The notes under the pieces: model-generated
Told to the model about the DNA's origin: nothing
The model's input: the letters and a program-made list of their open reading frames with translations, nothing else
The model's database searches: none
Shown here: positions 1-21,554 of the stretch, in pieces
Layout of the letters: the number at the start of each line of letters is the position of its first letter
How positions within the stretch are numbered: position 1 is the stretch's first letter
Source: Aporrectodea caliginosa
Lineage: Eukaryota; Annelida; Clitellata; Crassiclitellata; Lumbricidae
Direction: 5' to 3'
Length of the DNA: 64,000 nucleotides
Assembly (NCBI GenBank): GCA_020284085.1
Contig: JACEVL010006418.1
Coordinates: 1,011,001-1,075,000 of the forward strand
Program-made: the position numbers and the translations under genes

Positions 1-759
1 TACTATAACGCTATTTAATCAAATTTTCGATTTCTGTGCATTTTCAATGCATTTTTGTATTTCACTATAACTTCCGGTATTCTGAAATATTTCGTAGGTT
101 TGTGCATCACATCTGAGTAATTACTCAAAATTGAACTGTGCCAGCTGAAACTGGCCTGAAATGGCAGACCTCTTGAGGTTTTAAGGTGTGTTGCATCAGT
201 TGTAGTGCCACAGCATTTTAACACTGCAACTTGGATTACATTTTTGGTGCATCGTGAAATAAAATTAGGCTTTCACTGGGAACCCACGATGTGCAGACGG
301 GTTGTCAAGTGTTTCTTTAATTTTACAGTTGTCGTTCTGTTACTGAAATGCTCAGATGTTTTCTATAAAGACCTTTCAAGCAAATTACTAAATCTGTGAG
401 GGCTACTGCAAGTGGCACATAATTAAAATGTTAGCATACTGTACCCTGCGTATCTCTTGAGTTAAATATATTTGCATGGTGCCAGTGATTAACGACAAGA
501 CATCAGTCATTGGTGCTGAGCATTTATGCATTAAGGAAGCTTTTGTTATGGAACAATAACAGTGTCTAGACTGGCAAGGAGCATGTTGAGGTTTATAGAA
601 GTTGCTATTTTTAACATCTACTGTTTGGATGCTGAAATACATAGCCTGTATAGACACTTCTGAAACACGTGGTCGTCAAGTTGAAATGAGATGACCTTAA
701 TTTGTTTTGCAGCATTTATGATTGCCAAACCAATTTTTCTCTGTCTCATCTTGTTGTAG
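1..759. other. Intron or upstream flank of GTPBP2, no gene seen
   Basis: I see no exon-like block here. A clear polypyrimidine tract and acceptor (ttctctgtctcatcttgtag) end the stretch and open the first visible GTPBP2 exon, which encodes IEEGNIEYK. The remaining N-terminal exons should lie to the left of the window. Confidence 0.6.
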
Positions 760-3700
760 ATAGAGGAAGGCAACATAGAATACAAGGTAACAGACAATGT
801 GTACTAAACTAATTGAAGGGTTTTGTAGAAGCACTTGCATCGATTTTCATGCAACGACAATGCTACAACTAGAAATGTTGAACTGAGGGTTGAAGTAGGG
901 ACAGGAAAATGGGAAACAGAAGGAGACGAAGAGATGAAACCGAGGATGGAATTGAAAGGAAGCAAGAAGCAGAATTCATGTACATGGAAGAGTTAACATG
1001 GGATGAACTAGAAATAAAGAAGCTTACAGAAGAAGAGGAAGAAGAAGAGGAAGAAGAGGAGGAGGAGGAGGAGGAGGAGGAGGAAGAAATGAAAAGAAAG
1101 GAAGAAAGGAAGAGAAAGAAGTGGAAGAGGAAGAAGAAGAATAAAGAGAAGACCTCAAGTGTTAAGTAAAGTGAAGTAAATCTGCTTGAAAACCTGAAAA
1201 GAATGTTAATCATTTATTTTTTAGTATAATATTTGTATAGTTATTGTAGGTATTATAAAAAAACAAGTAAAAGAAATATGCTGTGTTTGGTTTCTTAAGG
1301 AACTAGATTTGTTTAAGCAGTGCTAAACTAGTCAACCATTTGGTTGGCAGGTTCAGCATTGCTTCAGTAAGTCATCAGATTCAGTAAGTCAATGGATATC
1401 CTAGTCTTCCATTGTGTTTTGGTTGTTCTCTAGCATTCAGAGAACAATCCAAACATGATGGAAGAAGCATGCAATGATGTAACTAGGTGATGCAAGGTTA
1501 AGAAGACATTGCGAAATACAGGCTAAAATACAGAGGATCAAAGTGGGCAAAGTGAGTCATGCTAAGGGATTGAGCAATAACTAGGTTGCATAAGCCACTG
1601 TGCATATATTATTTGGTAAATTACGCAGGAAGCTATGGATGATATAATAATTATAATTATTACAAAGATCACGAGAAAACAGTCGAAGTCCAGTGATGGT
1701 TTGATGGACTTTGACATGGCTTTCACGTGCCAAGAGCCAAAACCAGACCGAAGAAGAAGACGAAGGTGCAGTTTCTTGAGTTAGCCTGAGAGGCAGCCAT
1801 GGTAGGGCTGTCCAGAAAAATCATACATCGCAGTAAACACCCATAAGTTTTACCATTATTCTGTTCATATGTTGTCTATAAATTATGGAGATATAATTTG
1901 TTATGACTGTGTTGTTACATTGATGTGCTGTTTACGTTCTATGGAAATCAATAAACACATTGATTGATTGATAAATATTTTTTCAGAATTTTAAAATGTT
2001 ATCCTGAGGTCGCTCAAAGCCCCCGAACATAGACTACTTTAATTCCCAGGACTGAATAGAATAATTGAATAAGGTATTTTCTGCGATGTATCATTTTCTG
2101 GACACTCCTACAGCCATGGGTATAAAGTGTTACCGACTTAACTTTCTTAGCCTCGACATATGAGGGTGGGTCGGTGACCAGCCCTTCCTCGCCATCTCAT
2201 CTTCCCACTGACAGCGTATGATTACAGCTGAGTTGGGCAGTTGGCTAAGACTGAATCAAACTAAACTCTCCAAACTGAATAAAGCTCTGGAGAATAAGTT
2301 GCATGACTTAAGATTCTTGAATATTTTCTATTCAATGTTGTTGTAGTTGAAACTAGTGAATCCATCGGAGTCGCGAATGGAGCATTTGGTCACCCAGATG
2401 AAGTGGCGCTTGCAGGAGGGACAGGGAGAGGCGATCTATGAGATAGGAGTCGAGGACAACGGCAACCTGACTGGTTTGACTGAGGCAGAAATGAAAGCAT
2501 CACTTGAGACTCTGCAGAAGATGGCATTTAGGTACTTAATATGTCTCACTGGGTTTTCAGATAGATTTCAATGCACCATTATTAGTGTCATATGCATTTG
2601 ATATGTACATGCTGATTTGCATTTTAGTAGGAGTGGTATTTTGGTTTTTATATTGTGTATGTAAATTATATTAGAATGTTATAGAACAGACTCTTTAATG
2701 ATTGGACTATTTATGTAGAATATTGTTCATTTGAACTAATCAGAATGTATTTGGATGCGTTCATTTTATGATGAGTGTTAAGAATAAAGTCAGTCGCTCA
2801 CAAGTCATGGTTGAGTACAGACCCTTATGTGAAGTAAGCTTGCACACGTAGTGAGGCTTACAATTATTATGGTGAGGCAAGCAGTGCTAATGTAACATAG
2901 GGTAGAAATAAGGTGGAGGGAGATAGAGTAACATGAGGTAGGGTATTTGTTTATTATTAATTACCAGGTTAATGCAATTATTGAGTATGGTTTACAGCCA
3001 CGTGATAGACCAAGGCTTAGATTGGCTAGACTTAGACTGGCAATCTTTCACAGTTCACATGATCTGAGCTCTAATGTTGTAAGACAGGGTGGAAACTGGG
3101 TTTTTGCTATTCGTTCGATGCAGCTCTAATGCTTTTCTGTGCTACCATGTACTGGTGAAATACAAGTTTAACTGATTGTTTTTGGATAATTCTTGTATCC
3201 TCTTTTTGGTTATCTAAGCATTATTTGTGTTCTTAATGACTTAGACGTTATCTGGACTAGCATATTAAGTCCACTTGTGCATATTAAAAGCACTTTTGTG
3301 AGGTGAATAAATGCTCCATATTAAGTGTCTGGCAACCATTCTACTGAAGTTGATATAAGAATTGTTTAAATTTTTGTAGGTTGTTTGCACAATGCATCTT
3401 ATAGTTACAGAAAATCATGTAACATATATGTAGGAGTGAGCAGAAATACAATACTGTGTTTATGGATTACCAGTCTAGTCTTCTTTTCTATTCACAAGTA
3501 TATAGGAACAATATAATATTAAGACACTTGGTTTATCTGACATCTTTTAGAATGGTAATCTTATTTGCAAGTACGTTGTATGCAAGGTAATCTGTTCCTT
3601 TTGCCACTTACATTTCTGGTATTGAAAGATGCTTTGTCATTTGGTTCTTATGTCTTTTCTGTGTCTAGACATTGGCATAAATCCTTTTAAGAAATTTAAA

Positions 3701-6700
3701 GAGTCTTTACATTCTTGATTTATGATGGTTGTCTGTGCAGACTTGGAGCGGCTTTGACAGTGATACAGGAGAAGCAGTTGGAAGTGTCTTGTGGAAACGA
3801 CGTCAGACTAATTGCAGAAGTTCTTGTTCGTCGAGTGCCAGACAACCAACAGGTGTCTTATTATTACTTCATTTGTTTTCAAGAAATTCCCAAGGAATAT
3901 AAGTACCAGCAATGTCAGATATGTTCTTCATTAAAAATATTATTCCACCAAAAACTAAATTTGATGAATTCCCATTTTTGGATGGTGAAGCAGCTCAGCA
4001 GCTTCTTTGTTAAATTCAAGAAGTAAAGCAGTCTGTTATAAGCTAACCCCGAGATGCAGGCCATTGATTTAAGTGTTTGCAACTTCAGTTTCTTAGCCTT
4101 AGCATATACGTTCTTCCCCTCACGTCTGATATGTTTTTTTCACTGATATGCTAATGTATTAACCACACCAAGTTGTATAGTCCTCGTTTCTTCTGTGTGT
4201 CTATGTGTTGACCAAAAATTGGTTGTGTAATGAATAGCTACTTTATGATGGTAATGATTGTGGTTCCTTTGTTGTTTCAGTTCATCGATCTTCGTCTTGC
4301 TGTTCTGGGAAATGTTGATGTTGGAAAGAGTACGATCCTTGGTGTCTTAACTCAGGGGGAGCTGGACAATGGACGCGGCCGAGCGCGGCTCAACCTATTC
4401 CGCCATCTGCACGAAATCCAGTCTGGAAGAACATCGAGCATCAGCCACGAGATCATTGGATTCAACAGCAGTGGCCAGGTCCTTACACGATCTTTACTAT
4501 TGCTTGAATAGTTGAGGTTATTTGCTGATGGTAAAATACAGACTATATGTCTTTGTGAGAGAAAAAATCCTTATGAGGTCATTTACTCAAATTGTATTTT
4601 TTATTCTGCACCAATGTACGAATGAATGACACTGAGAAACATCAGGTGATGGTGTATATGCTGTGTGCCAGTCTAGATACAGTGAGCTGTTGCTTTCACA
4701 ATTTCTTTCAGGACACTGAACAAATTTAGCATGAATCCTAGCTAAATATTTTATCCCCTACGATGCTGGTTTTTAGGTGCTGGTTAATTAATTAACTTGA
4801 ATAATTAAACTGCCATACATTAATCTATATCTTCTTAACACTCTACATAACATAAACATGGCCTCACATTCATTAATGTAAGATGAAACTGTGTGGTTAG
4901 GGACATCGTTACACTCAGTTAATTTAAAAATCGGTTAAGCATGATCAAGCTAAGCTTAATAACCAAAAACCAAATTAAGCATTTGTTAAATTGTTCTATC
5001 TGTTGAGAATATTATTATATATGTGAAAGTGGAACAGAAGTTGCTTAGAGTCATGAAGCAGTAGGTATTTAAATACAGTGCTCCACAGTCCACACACATT
5101 AATTTGTGTCTCATGTCGAAGAGGGGAGGGGTTTAGGATAATGGTATGATCTGGCACGAAGAGCAGAAGATCAGCACGGACGCGGGATCACTTCCCACTA
5201 CCCTCCCAAAGGTCGACTCAGCATTTCATTTGCCAGATGGCTTTGGTAAAATGAGCAGTAGCAGAGATGGGCAGTAATTTAATTGGTGTAATTGAAATTA
5301 CGTAATTTGAATTACAATTGTAATTGGTAATTTGTAATTTGTTGCTCTGGATCAATGTAATTTGTAATTTGTAATTGAATTACATTTTTTTCATGTAATT
5401 TGTAATTTCAAATTACATCTGTAAAATCAAATTACTTTGAAAAATCTAGAACCAGAGACTCCATAACCAGACCAGTTTTGAAAGCATCTTTTCCTTATCT
5501 TGATCACCTTCACTATAGTATTTCTGGAATGAAAAATAGTAACACTGAACTCTGAATGCTTAACAAAATTGGAGTCATTGTCAGAAGTAGTAGCAACAAT
5601 TTTGTCATGTGTCAGACCGAGATCATAATGTATTACATAGATGAGTTGCGCTACGCCCATCACACGTGTGTGATCCAACAAAAGGTCTGCATGCTAAGGC
5701 AACTGAGCTTCGCTCAAATGCACATGCATCGATCCAGTGACAGGTTACTCCCATGTAGGCTTAACTTCTGTGTTTAGTAGACCAGACATCTGCAATTAAA
5801 GATATTATTTATACAATTTAATTCTGCACTTTCTTCATCTGTGCTGGTACGCAAACTCATTATAGTTTTGCAAGCATGATTGTAAGGTCAAACAGATGCC
5901 GATTATCGGATAACCTGTTCGAACAGTTGCTACTTCTTAGAGAATATTAAATAAACAGTTTCAAACACTCGAATATAAATGAACAGTGGAAACAAAGCAT
6001 GTGTTTCCTGACTGAATTTCTTGATCCCAACTATGCATGTAATTTGTAATTTTAAGTAATTGAAATTACGTAATTTGTAATTTCCCCAAAATTTCTAAAG
6101 TAATTTGTAATTTGTAATTTAATTACATTTTCCCAAGTAATTTGTAATTCAATTACATTTCACTGTGTAATTTGCCCATCTCTGAGCAGTAGGTCGTGAT
6201 GGGCATCTTGCATGGCTGCCAAACGGTTAAACTCGACTCCTGTAATAACTCGTGATCATTCATTCATACTATGGATTGTAATCATACTGCCATGTGTCAG
6301 TTTGAAATAATAAACAAAGATTATTATTAAGATTTATAAATCTTTCTCTGTACGTAATTTGTTTCTTTTTAATCCGTTGTAGGTGTTTAACTACAGCGAG
6401 TCTCGTACCTTAGAAGAGATCATTGAGAACTCCACAAAAATCATTACGTTAATCGATCTGTGTGGCCATCATAAATATCTGAAGACAACCATTTTTGGAT
6501 TGACTGGCTATTCTCCTGACTTTGCTATGCTGGTGGTCAGTGCTAACACCGGTCTTGGTGAGTCACTTTACTTTCACAAAAACTTCATTATCTGTTTATA
6601 TTAATATAAATTAATGATTGATACGTTTGTGAAATTGTCATTGATGAAATTGTATAAATTACAAACTTAAGCCTTTCCTTTTGAAAGCTGTGGCTTTTTT

Positions 6701-9700
6701 GACTACTATGATTTCATTTCAGATATTTATATAGCGCCCCTTCAAGATTTCTACTCAGAGGCGCTCCCGACTACAGCGCGGACACTGAATCGGAGTTTCA
6801 CGCCGAAGCGCATGAGCAATTGCGAGTGAAGGACTTGCCCAGGGTCCCTACGCGGCGGCTTGAGGTGGATTCGAACCCGCAACCCTCCAGCTGCAAAGCA
6901 CCAAATATACCCCTTGAGGTGGATTCGAACCCGCAACCTTCCGGCTGCAAGGCACCGAACATACCTCTACACCACCGCGCCCCACATGATCCAGCAATGC
7001 TTCTGTTTCACTAGCTGTTTCTGGTTGTAATGTTACTGGGTCTGTTAATTTATAGATTTCACATATGCAGCTGGGATATATGTCTGCCCTGATTTAACTT
7101 AAAGCATTGAAGCTTCCATGTTTCCAAATAGTTATTCTATTTCGTATTGCATTGTGTTGTGAAGGATGCCTGAGGCTTTCTCCAGTTTGAAACTTGTCAT
7201 ACCTGCAATTTTATTATCTTTTATGGTAGTCATTGATCTCTAATACATAATAAAATGTAGATTGCTGTCGCACAGTTAGCACCATGTGAGGAAGGGATGA
7301 GATTATTATTATTTGCATTTATTAAGCACCACTAGTGACCAAGCATCAGTCAATGGCACAAGGCAGTTGTGAGCAAAGGACTTGCTCAAGGTCCCTACAC
7401 AGTAAGTGTCCCAGGGGAGGCTCAAACCCATACTCTTCATGCTACAAGGCAAGCTCTCTAACAAACTGGGTACCACGTCCCACAAGAGATGAGATGGAGC
7501 TAACTCAGCCTGATCAGTTTTTGGTTAACAGTTAACCTGTACATCCTGCACAATCTTCAACTTGGGTGAACTTTCAGCTATACTATAGAATGTGAAGTGC
7601 TATAATTTTTTAAAAATTAAATGTTTCCAGTTATATTGCAGTGTATCACTTTACGGTAGTTGTAACTATTGTTTCTGAGACAATGTTGTTTTGTGTTTAT
7701 CTTACAGTTGGAACTACTAAGGAACATCTTGGATTTGCTCTTGCTCTTGGAGTTCCTACGTTTGTTGTTGTGACTAAGGTGGATACGTGTAGGTCAACTC
7801 AAGTGGAACGTACCTTGAGGCAGCTGGAAAGAACTCTGAAGGGTCCTGGGTGCAGAAAGGTTCCTCTGCGAGTGGAAACCGAGGATGACGCAGTTACAGC
7901 TGCAACTAATTTCAACACAGAACGGTTTGTATATTATACATATATGTGTGTGACTGTGTGTATGTGTTTGTAATGTACGAAAAAGAGTAATCGGCACATT
8001 CAGAGATAATGTAATGTAACTGAACATTTATATAGCGGAACTGTTTCCACGAAACACAGCCATCTGTCTCTATTGAGGCTCTTCTCCAGGCCGTGAGCAA
8101 ACCAGTGGGCTGCGGTCGGCTTCCACCATTCTTTTACATGTGTGGTGAGTCATCCAACAGGCCTCTTTCAACTTATGTGAGTTGCCTGTACACATGTTAT
8201 GTTACATAGTAATGTAATGTTATGGTAACATGAGTTATGTAGCTCCTTTATGACAGATTGATCCAGAAGCACATCCATGCCACAGTCCAGTGCAAGAATG
8301 GACAGTACATTCTATTAGTGGTCTGGTGCTGGAAACAGTTGTGACTTTTCATACATCTAAATTATTTTGACACGTGAAGGCTGTGAATACTACCCCACGT
8401 ATATGGGGAACCTAGCTATTGGTTTATGATATGTCAAGAAATATAATTTGTTTAATTGCAGCCAGCGCATTCAGTTGTTCTTTGACTTTCCTTTATATGT
8501 TTTTGTTTTCAGCATTTGTCCTATCTTTGCTGTGTCTTGTGTGACTGGTCAAAACCTTGATTTCTTGCTCAAGTTTCTGAATGTCCTGCCTCCAATATGC
8601 ACTGGCAACGAACGAGAGAAAATTATGCAGGAACTGGCTGAACTCCAGGTAAGTCAGATTTTGGTTTTAATAATAATAATAATATCTTTTCTTTAATAAG
8701 CGCCTGACAAACGCACTGCGCTGTACATTTACATGTTATGCAATTTAAATCTTAACTACTAACAGAACAGACAGCCTGCAATACAACGGCGCTAATAGCA
8801 GCCTACAAAGCATATCCGCCCAACGGGGGCTCGAACTCGGTACCTCTCGGTCTCTGTGCCAGATGTTATCCAATGCGCCACGAGCCCCCCGTGAGTCATG
8901 GATACATTAATCGCTGAATAAAATGCCACACGAACCCAACCAACAACAAATGCATTACTAATGACGGAAACAGTTGACAGAAACAAAACTACACCTGTGA
9001 AATCTCCAATGTCATGAAAATATGAAAAAAAGAAGTAATCAGAGAAAGCAACAGCCTGCCAGTGTGTTGTTGTTAGTTTTTCTGTTGCCAACCCTTCATT
9101 CTAAACCCTTCCCTCGGGAAGATGTATATATACGTCCCAAAACAGGCTTAAGGCATATAAATTCCCCAGGCAAGGGGTTACCTAGTAAACTGCAGCATGA
9201 GCTCATCAACCTTTTTTCTATGGATCTATCTCTAGAGATTGAAAATCATTCTTTTCGATTGTAGTAAGTTGTTAGGTCAGGAGCACCTCTGACGAGTTTC
9301 CTTCGAATTTGCACTATATAAATGTTTGGTTAACTTTGGTGTTGAAAATTTCTTCCTTTATTCAGAATATCAAAACAGAAGCACTTAGGCCTGAAGCTAG
9401 TTACAGCAGTTGCTAATGACTTGGTAAAGGATGTTTCCAACCTAAAAGAATTGCAGTTGAACCAAATATTTGACTGACTGTGCTAGATAGTCAATATATG
9501 TATTTACTTTATCAGCAATGATATACTACATACGTGAGATATACACAAGTGGTGATATGTTCCATTATGTTGTATTGCACTTACAAAATTACAATACTGG
9601 AGCATGTAGCAGAGCATGCTTTCTGTATCATGTGACAGGTAGATGAGATCTACAGCATAGCTGGAGTTGGAACAGTGGTTGGTGGAACCATCTTACGAGG

Positions 9701-11336
9701 AACGATAAAAGAAGGCGACAATCTGTTGATAGGACCGAATGATGATGGGCTCTTCTTTCCGGTGACGGTGGGATCGATACATCGTAACCGTTTGCCATGT
9801 CGTCTAGCGACTGCCGGCCAGTCGGCTTGCGTGTCCATTGGAAAGCCTATTGCTAACAGCTGCCCCATAAGAAAGGTAAGGTCTGCATTCAGTTGCATTT
9901 GTGTACTTTTTCTTTGTGTATGACACAGTGATTGACCGCTTGTCTTGTGAAGCAGAATTGTGTGGTGGGTTTTATTGGAGGTGGCACTTCATAGGTGGCT
10001 GAGAAGGTGTCTGCATGTTTAATAGCATGACAAACTACCGAACAAAACCAAATGAGAGTGGACAGGAGAAGAGGATCAATCAATCAATCAATCATAGAAT
10101 TTATATAGTGCCTCTTCAAGGGCTCTACTCAGAGGCGCTCCGAAGTCAGGCCTGATATAGAGAACATTATCACAAAGAGAAGTTTAGAATGGATGGGACA
10201 TGTGGTTCATGTGGCGAAGGGTAGAAGAGCCAACCAAGTGATGAGCTGGATCCCTGAGGGAAAGAGGAAAAGAATAATACCAAGGAAGAATTGGCTGGAA
10301 ATCATCAAGGACGACATGAGGTGCTTGGAGGTGTCGTGGAAAAAGGCTGGAAGATTGAGAATAGACAGAGACCAACAGAGAAGATGCGTTGCCTGATGTA
10401 GGAACCTGCATGGGAAAGACTAAGCACTACTAAGTAAGTAGGAATGTATGTACTGATGATAGCACACTGCTGGAGCCATTTTGATTAGAGCATCTTGTGA
10501 TTCACTGTTGAATGTTTCTTTGTGCTAGGGAATGGTTCTGGTAAGCCCTGATTTGAAACCACAAGCATCTCACGAATTTGAAGCGGACATCTACGTTCTA
10601 TTTCATAACAAGTTTATCTGCCGTGGATTTCAAACTGTTATTCACGTGGGAAATGTACGACAGACAGCAATCATCACAAAAATGAGCAAGGTTTGCGTCA
10701 AAGTATATTCTAGTTATAACAAATGAGACAATTTTTATATTCACTGCAAAATTTGTCCTTTACATGCTCACAAAATCATTGCTATGTACTTCTTTACCTA
10801 ATTGGCAGAATTCCAAGGCACTCTCCTTTGGCAAATTCTTGAGCTTTTCAGTGTTCATATCTGCATAGTTTTAAGTAATGTTACAGTATTGTAAATGCTG
10901 CCACAATAATTACCGGTACTCTTTAACAATCAACTGGCTTTTTCTGTAAAAGTATTCAGCAGCTATATATTTCTTTGGTCAACATCTGTGATTAACTTGA
11001 AAAGCTTAAGCATGTTTTCAATTCTGTTTGTCAGACAAAAGCAGAGTAATGCGAGTTTGTAGTCCAAGTGCTGCCTTTTACATAATGGAAGCACTGTAAC
11101 AGAAAACGAGCTTTAGTAATTTTTGGCATTTACAGTTTGTTCTGTGTTTTTGTCATCAGGGTGGCATTCAGACGAATGAGAAAGCGATTGTGACGTTTAA
11201 GTTCATCAACCGGCCGGAGTACATCCGTGTGGGATCTCGGCTTCTGTTTCGTGAGGGTCGCACGAAAGGAATGGGTGAAGTGACAAGGGTCTTCGTGCCT
11301 CAGACAGGTTCCAACGACTGTGAGCCTTCAAGATGA
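760..11336 (+). CDS. GTPBP2: GTP-binding protein 2-like translational GTPase (5' end missing)
   Basis: Ten coding exons assembled by eye: 760-786, 2347-2531, 3741-3852, 4281-4478, 6383-6557, 7708-7924, 8513-8648, 9639-9875, 10529-10690 and 11160-11336 (stop TGA). All introns are GT-AG and the phases agree, giving 541 residues. Seen: the G1 loop GNVDVGKST, a [17 protein letters not shown] switch region, the G3 motif DLCGHH, the G4 motif TKVD and a G5-like SCVTG. The N-terminal [20 protein letters not shown] block and the C-terminal beta-barrel blocks ([30 protein letters not shown]) follow. Known: GTPBP1 and GTPBP2 are cytosolic EF1A/HBS1-like GTPases, and GTPBP2 works with Pelota on stalled ribosomes. 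The [26 protein letters not shown] stretch resembles GTPBP2 more than GTPBP1 as I remember them. The first 60 or more residues lie upstream of the window. The introns carry a 9-bp-TSD element, a hAT element, SINEs and a LINE fragment. Confidence 0.93.
1039..1097 (+). repeat. GAA/GAG purine microsatellite in GTPBP2 intron 1
   Basis: Run of GAA/GAG triplets that encodes poly-Glu in a short open frame (909-1169). It lies inside the intron between two well supported GTPBP2 exons, so I read it as low-complexity DNA rather than a gene. Confidence 0.8.
1803..2110. mobile_element. 308-bp MITE with long TIRs and 9-bp TSD
   Basis: The left end TAGGGCTGTCCAGAAAA and the right end (reverse complement TAGGAGTGTCCAGAAAA) form a TIR that continues imperfectly to the shared ATACATCGCAG, about 32 bp in. 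The flanks are CAGCCATGG at 1794-1802 and 2111-2119, a perfect 9-bp duplication. Nine bases suggest a Mutator-like source. An 8-bp hAT reading is possible if one end base is miscounted. No coding capacity. It lies in GTPBP2 intron 1. Confidence 0.8.
5262..6184. mobile_element. 923-bp non-autonomous hAT element
   Basis: TIR CAGAGATGGGCA at both ends, flanked by perfect 8-bp duplications AGCAGTAG (5254-5261 and 6185-6192). Subterminal regions are packed with the motif AATTTGTAATT and its relatives on both sides, as in hAT elements with multiple transposase-binding sites. The centre has no transposase-like frame. It lies in GTPBP2 intron 4 (4479-6382). Confidence 0.9.
6724..6983 (-). repeat. tRNA-derived SINE (family 1)
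   Basis: On the minus strand the head reads GGGGCGCGGTGGTGTAGAGG (A-box-like) followed by a perfect B box GGTTCGAATCC. The B-box segment is duplicated (minus-strand copies near 6925 and 6869). The 3' part is the GAGCGCCTCTGAGTAG...GGCGCTATATAAAT tail seen many times in the window. It lies in GTPBP2 intron 5. The tandem B box and long body argue against a functional tRNA gene. Confidence 0.8.
7296..7500 (-). repeat. Degenerate SINE (family 1 related)
   Basis: Contains a decayed form of the tract GTGAGCAAAGGACTTGCTCA/AGGTCCCTACACAG that is also found in the SINE at 6724-6983 (GTGAAGGACTTGCCCAGGGTCCCTACGCGG). A degenerate tRNA-like segment follows toward 7490. It lies in GTPBP2 intron 5. Confidence 0.6.
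8695..8890 (-). repeat. tRNA-derived SINE (Arg-like head)
   Basis: The minus strand starts GGGGGGCTCGTGGCGCATTG (A-box-like) and has GAGTTCGAGCCCC (B box) about 60 bp in. It ends near the GCGCCTGACAAACGC segment. Its tRNA head differs from that of the SINE at 6724-6983. It lies in GTPBP2 intron 7. Confidence 0.7.
10097..10146 (-). repeat. Isolated SINE/LINE tail
   Basis: The plus strand reads TTTATATAGTGCCTCTTCAA then CTACTCAGAGGCGCTCC, the same reverse-orientation tail as at 6724 and 40571. It abuts the LINE fragment that follows. Confidence 0.65.
10158..10396 (+). mobile_element. LINE ORF2 C-terminal fragment
   Basis: Open frame with the pattern found at the C-terminus of many animal non-LTR retrotransposon endonuclease/reverse transcriptases: [10 protein letters not shown], then [23 protein letters not shown], and a terminal [10 protein letters not shown] before a stop. 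It is 5'-truncated and lies in GTPBP2 intron 8, so it is not part of the host protein. Confidence 0.75.
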
Positions 11337-13012
11337 TAGCAAAGCAAATAGGAAAAGAGACCGAGTCACATGAATCTTTTATATCTTTGGCCATACAGCA
11401 GTTAGAAATAACACAGGTTTACTTAAAAAAGCATGCAAAATCTAAAAGACCGAAAATGTTGGTGTACATTTCATGGTTTCTTTATCCTAGCGAGAATTCT
11501 GTTAGATTTGAACCCTTTCGAAGGTCTGTTGCTAACTGATTTTATTGTTTGTCAATTGTGACCAGTCAGTTGGCTTTACTAGTCCGCCTAACTTAGCTGT
11601 AATTGCAAATTCGTCATACATAGTTTTTGCAATCTTAGTTTGCAGTCTGCTGCAAACCCATTTTGGTGTAGACTGTTTGCAGTGATTTTGTGTCCCTACA
11701 GTTTATATTTTTTCTTGTGCTGCCTATATTTAAATGCCTTTTACAACTTTTTTGTTTTATAGGTATTTGAAATAGGCATTTTAACGTTTAAACGATAATT
11801 ATGACAGGTTTATTTTAATTGACCTTTGTGTTTTCTCTGAACACGCGAACTATCGGTTAGGAAAAATGTTTGCACCAAGTTCTTCAGTTGGTGCTCTCTT
11901 TGTGGCGAACACTTGACCGTATGAGTTTTATTAGTAAATTTGAAATATAGGGACTGTGGAGTGGCGTCATCTAGGTAGAGCTTGGAGCTGGGACAACTTG
12001 TACCAGCAATAAGGAAACAGCATATGGTGGTGTTTTAGACATTTGGATTTCAGTTCAAAGACCTCAAAAGGTTGACGAGACAAAGGGCAGTCGCAGATAT
12101 AATATATGCAACCACTTAAGTACGTCCTTCATGAGACGGTCTCTTGATTAACACTAAAGAGGGTGAATAAACAGACAGTGGAAGAGGTCATTGGAAAATG
12201 CTTGTATGTATTTGATCTTGCTGTTAAAAAGTGTGGATTGGTGTAACAGATTGCTGGGAATAATAAGACCAAAATCCGGATGTTTTGCATTTTGTTGTCT
12301 TCCTTCATATTGTCAACTCTTGTGTAGAAGTATCCTCTGACCACAGCATTCTATGGCTCTGTGCAGCACAAATTATGATAAAAAAGTTATCCAAAAATCT
12401 TTCCATGTAGTGATTTTTTTAAAGGCATTACTCGATAGGTATCATTCAATCTGTGTATAATGCTCTTCACATATCACATTGATACATTCGCTTATTTTTC
12501 TATTCTGTAGCATTTATCGTGCACTGCAGTGCATGGTGTACCCTGTATCTCTTGATGTGTGCCGTGATATTGGCAATTTGTTGTCGAGCCATGTATCCTT
12601 ACAGACAGATTGTCGTTGATGCACGTGCTCAGATGAAATCCTTCAACAGCAGGATTATTGAGATGTGGACTGATTTTGAAAGAGGAATGAATAAATGAGA
12701 AGGCATTAACCGGTATACAATGTACCTGCATTATGATCACACAGATTAACAACTGAAAGTTCTTACACAAATGTACAGATTTATATCTGAAATCTAGTGG
12801 TTCATTGTTGATAATTACTTTGACAATCATTTGACAAATGAATTACGGAGTTCAAACAACTGCAGGTGTACATACTTCATTGAACGAATTTGGAAGCTCA
12901 GTGTGCTAGCCACAGTATCAAGAAGCAACTTCCACAACCAATTAAGCACCAATAAATAAATGATCCCCAACCACTACAAAATCAGTATTTATATATGACA
13001 GAGTAAAATTTC
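11337..13012. other. Convergent intergenic region GTPBP2 / CCDC149
   Basis: No gene recognised. It holds the GTPBP2 3' UTR, with a candidate AATAAA at 12166-12171, and must also hold the CCDC149 3' UTR read from the right. The 112-codon minus-strand frame at 12492-12830 has no recognisable domain and I do not call it. Confidence 0.6.

Positions 13013-21554
<8,542 letters not shown>

Noticed and set aside
909..1169. 86-codon Glu-rich frame (and the Ser-rich antisense frame)
   Set aside because: Lies within GTPBP2 intron 1 and is mostly a GAA/GAG microsatellite. An in-frame stop sits just upstream and there is no convincing acceptor.
6851..6983. tRNA gene on the minus strand
   Set aside because: B box is perfect but duplicated, and the sequence continues into a SINE body and tail; no full cloverleaf is evident.
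12492..12830. 112-codon minus-strand frame
   Set aside because: No recognisable domain, no splice consensus, in a 3' UTR region between convergent genes.
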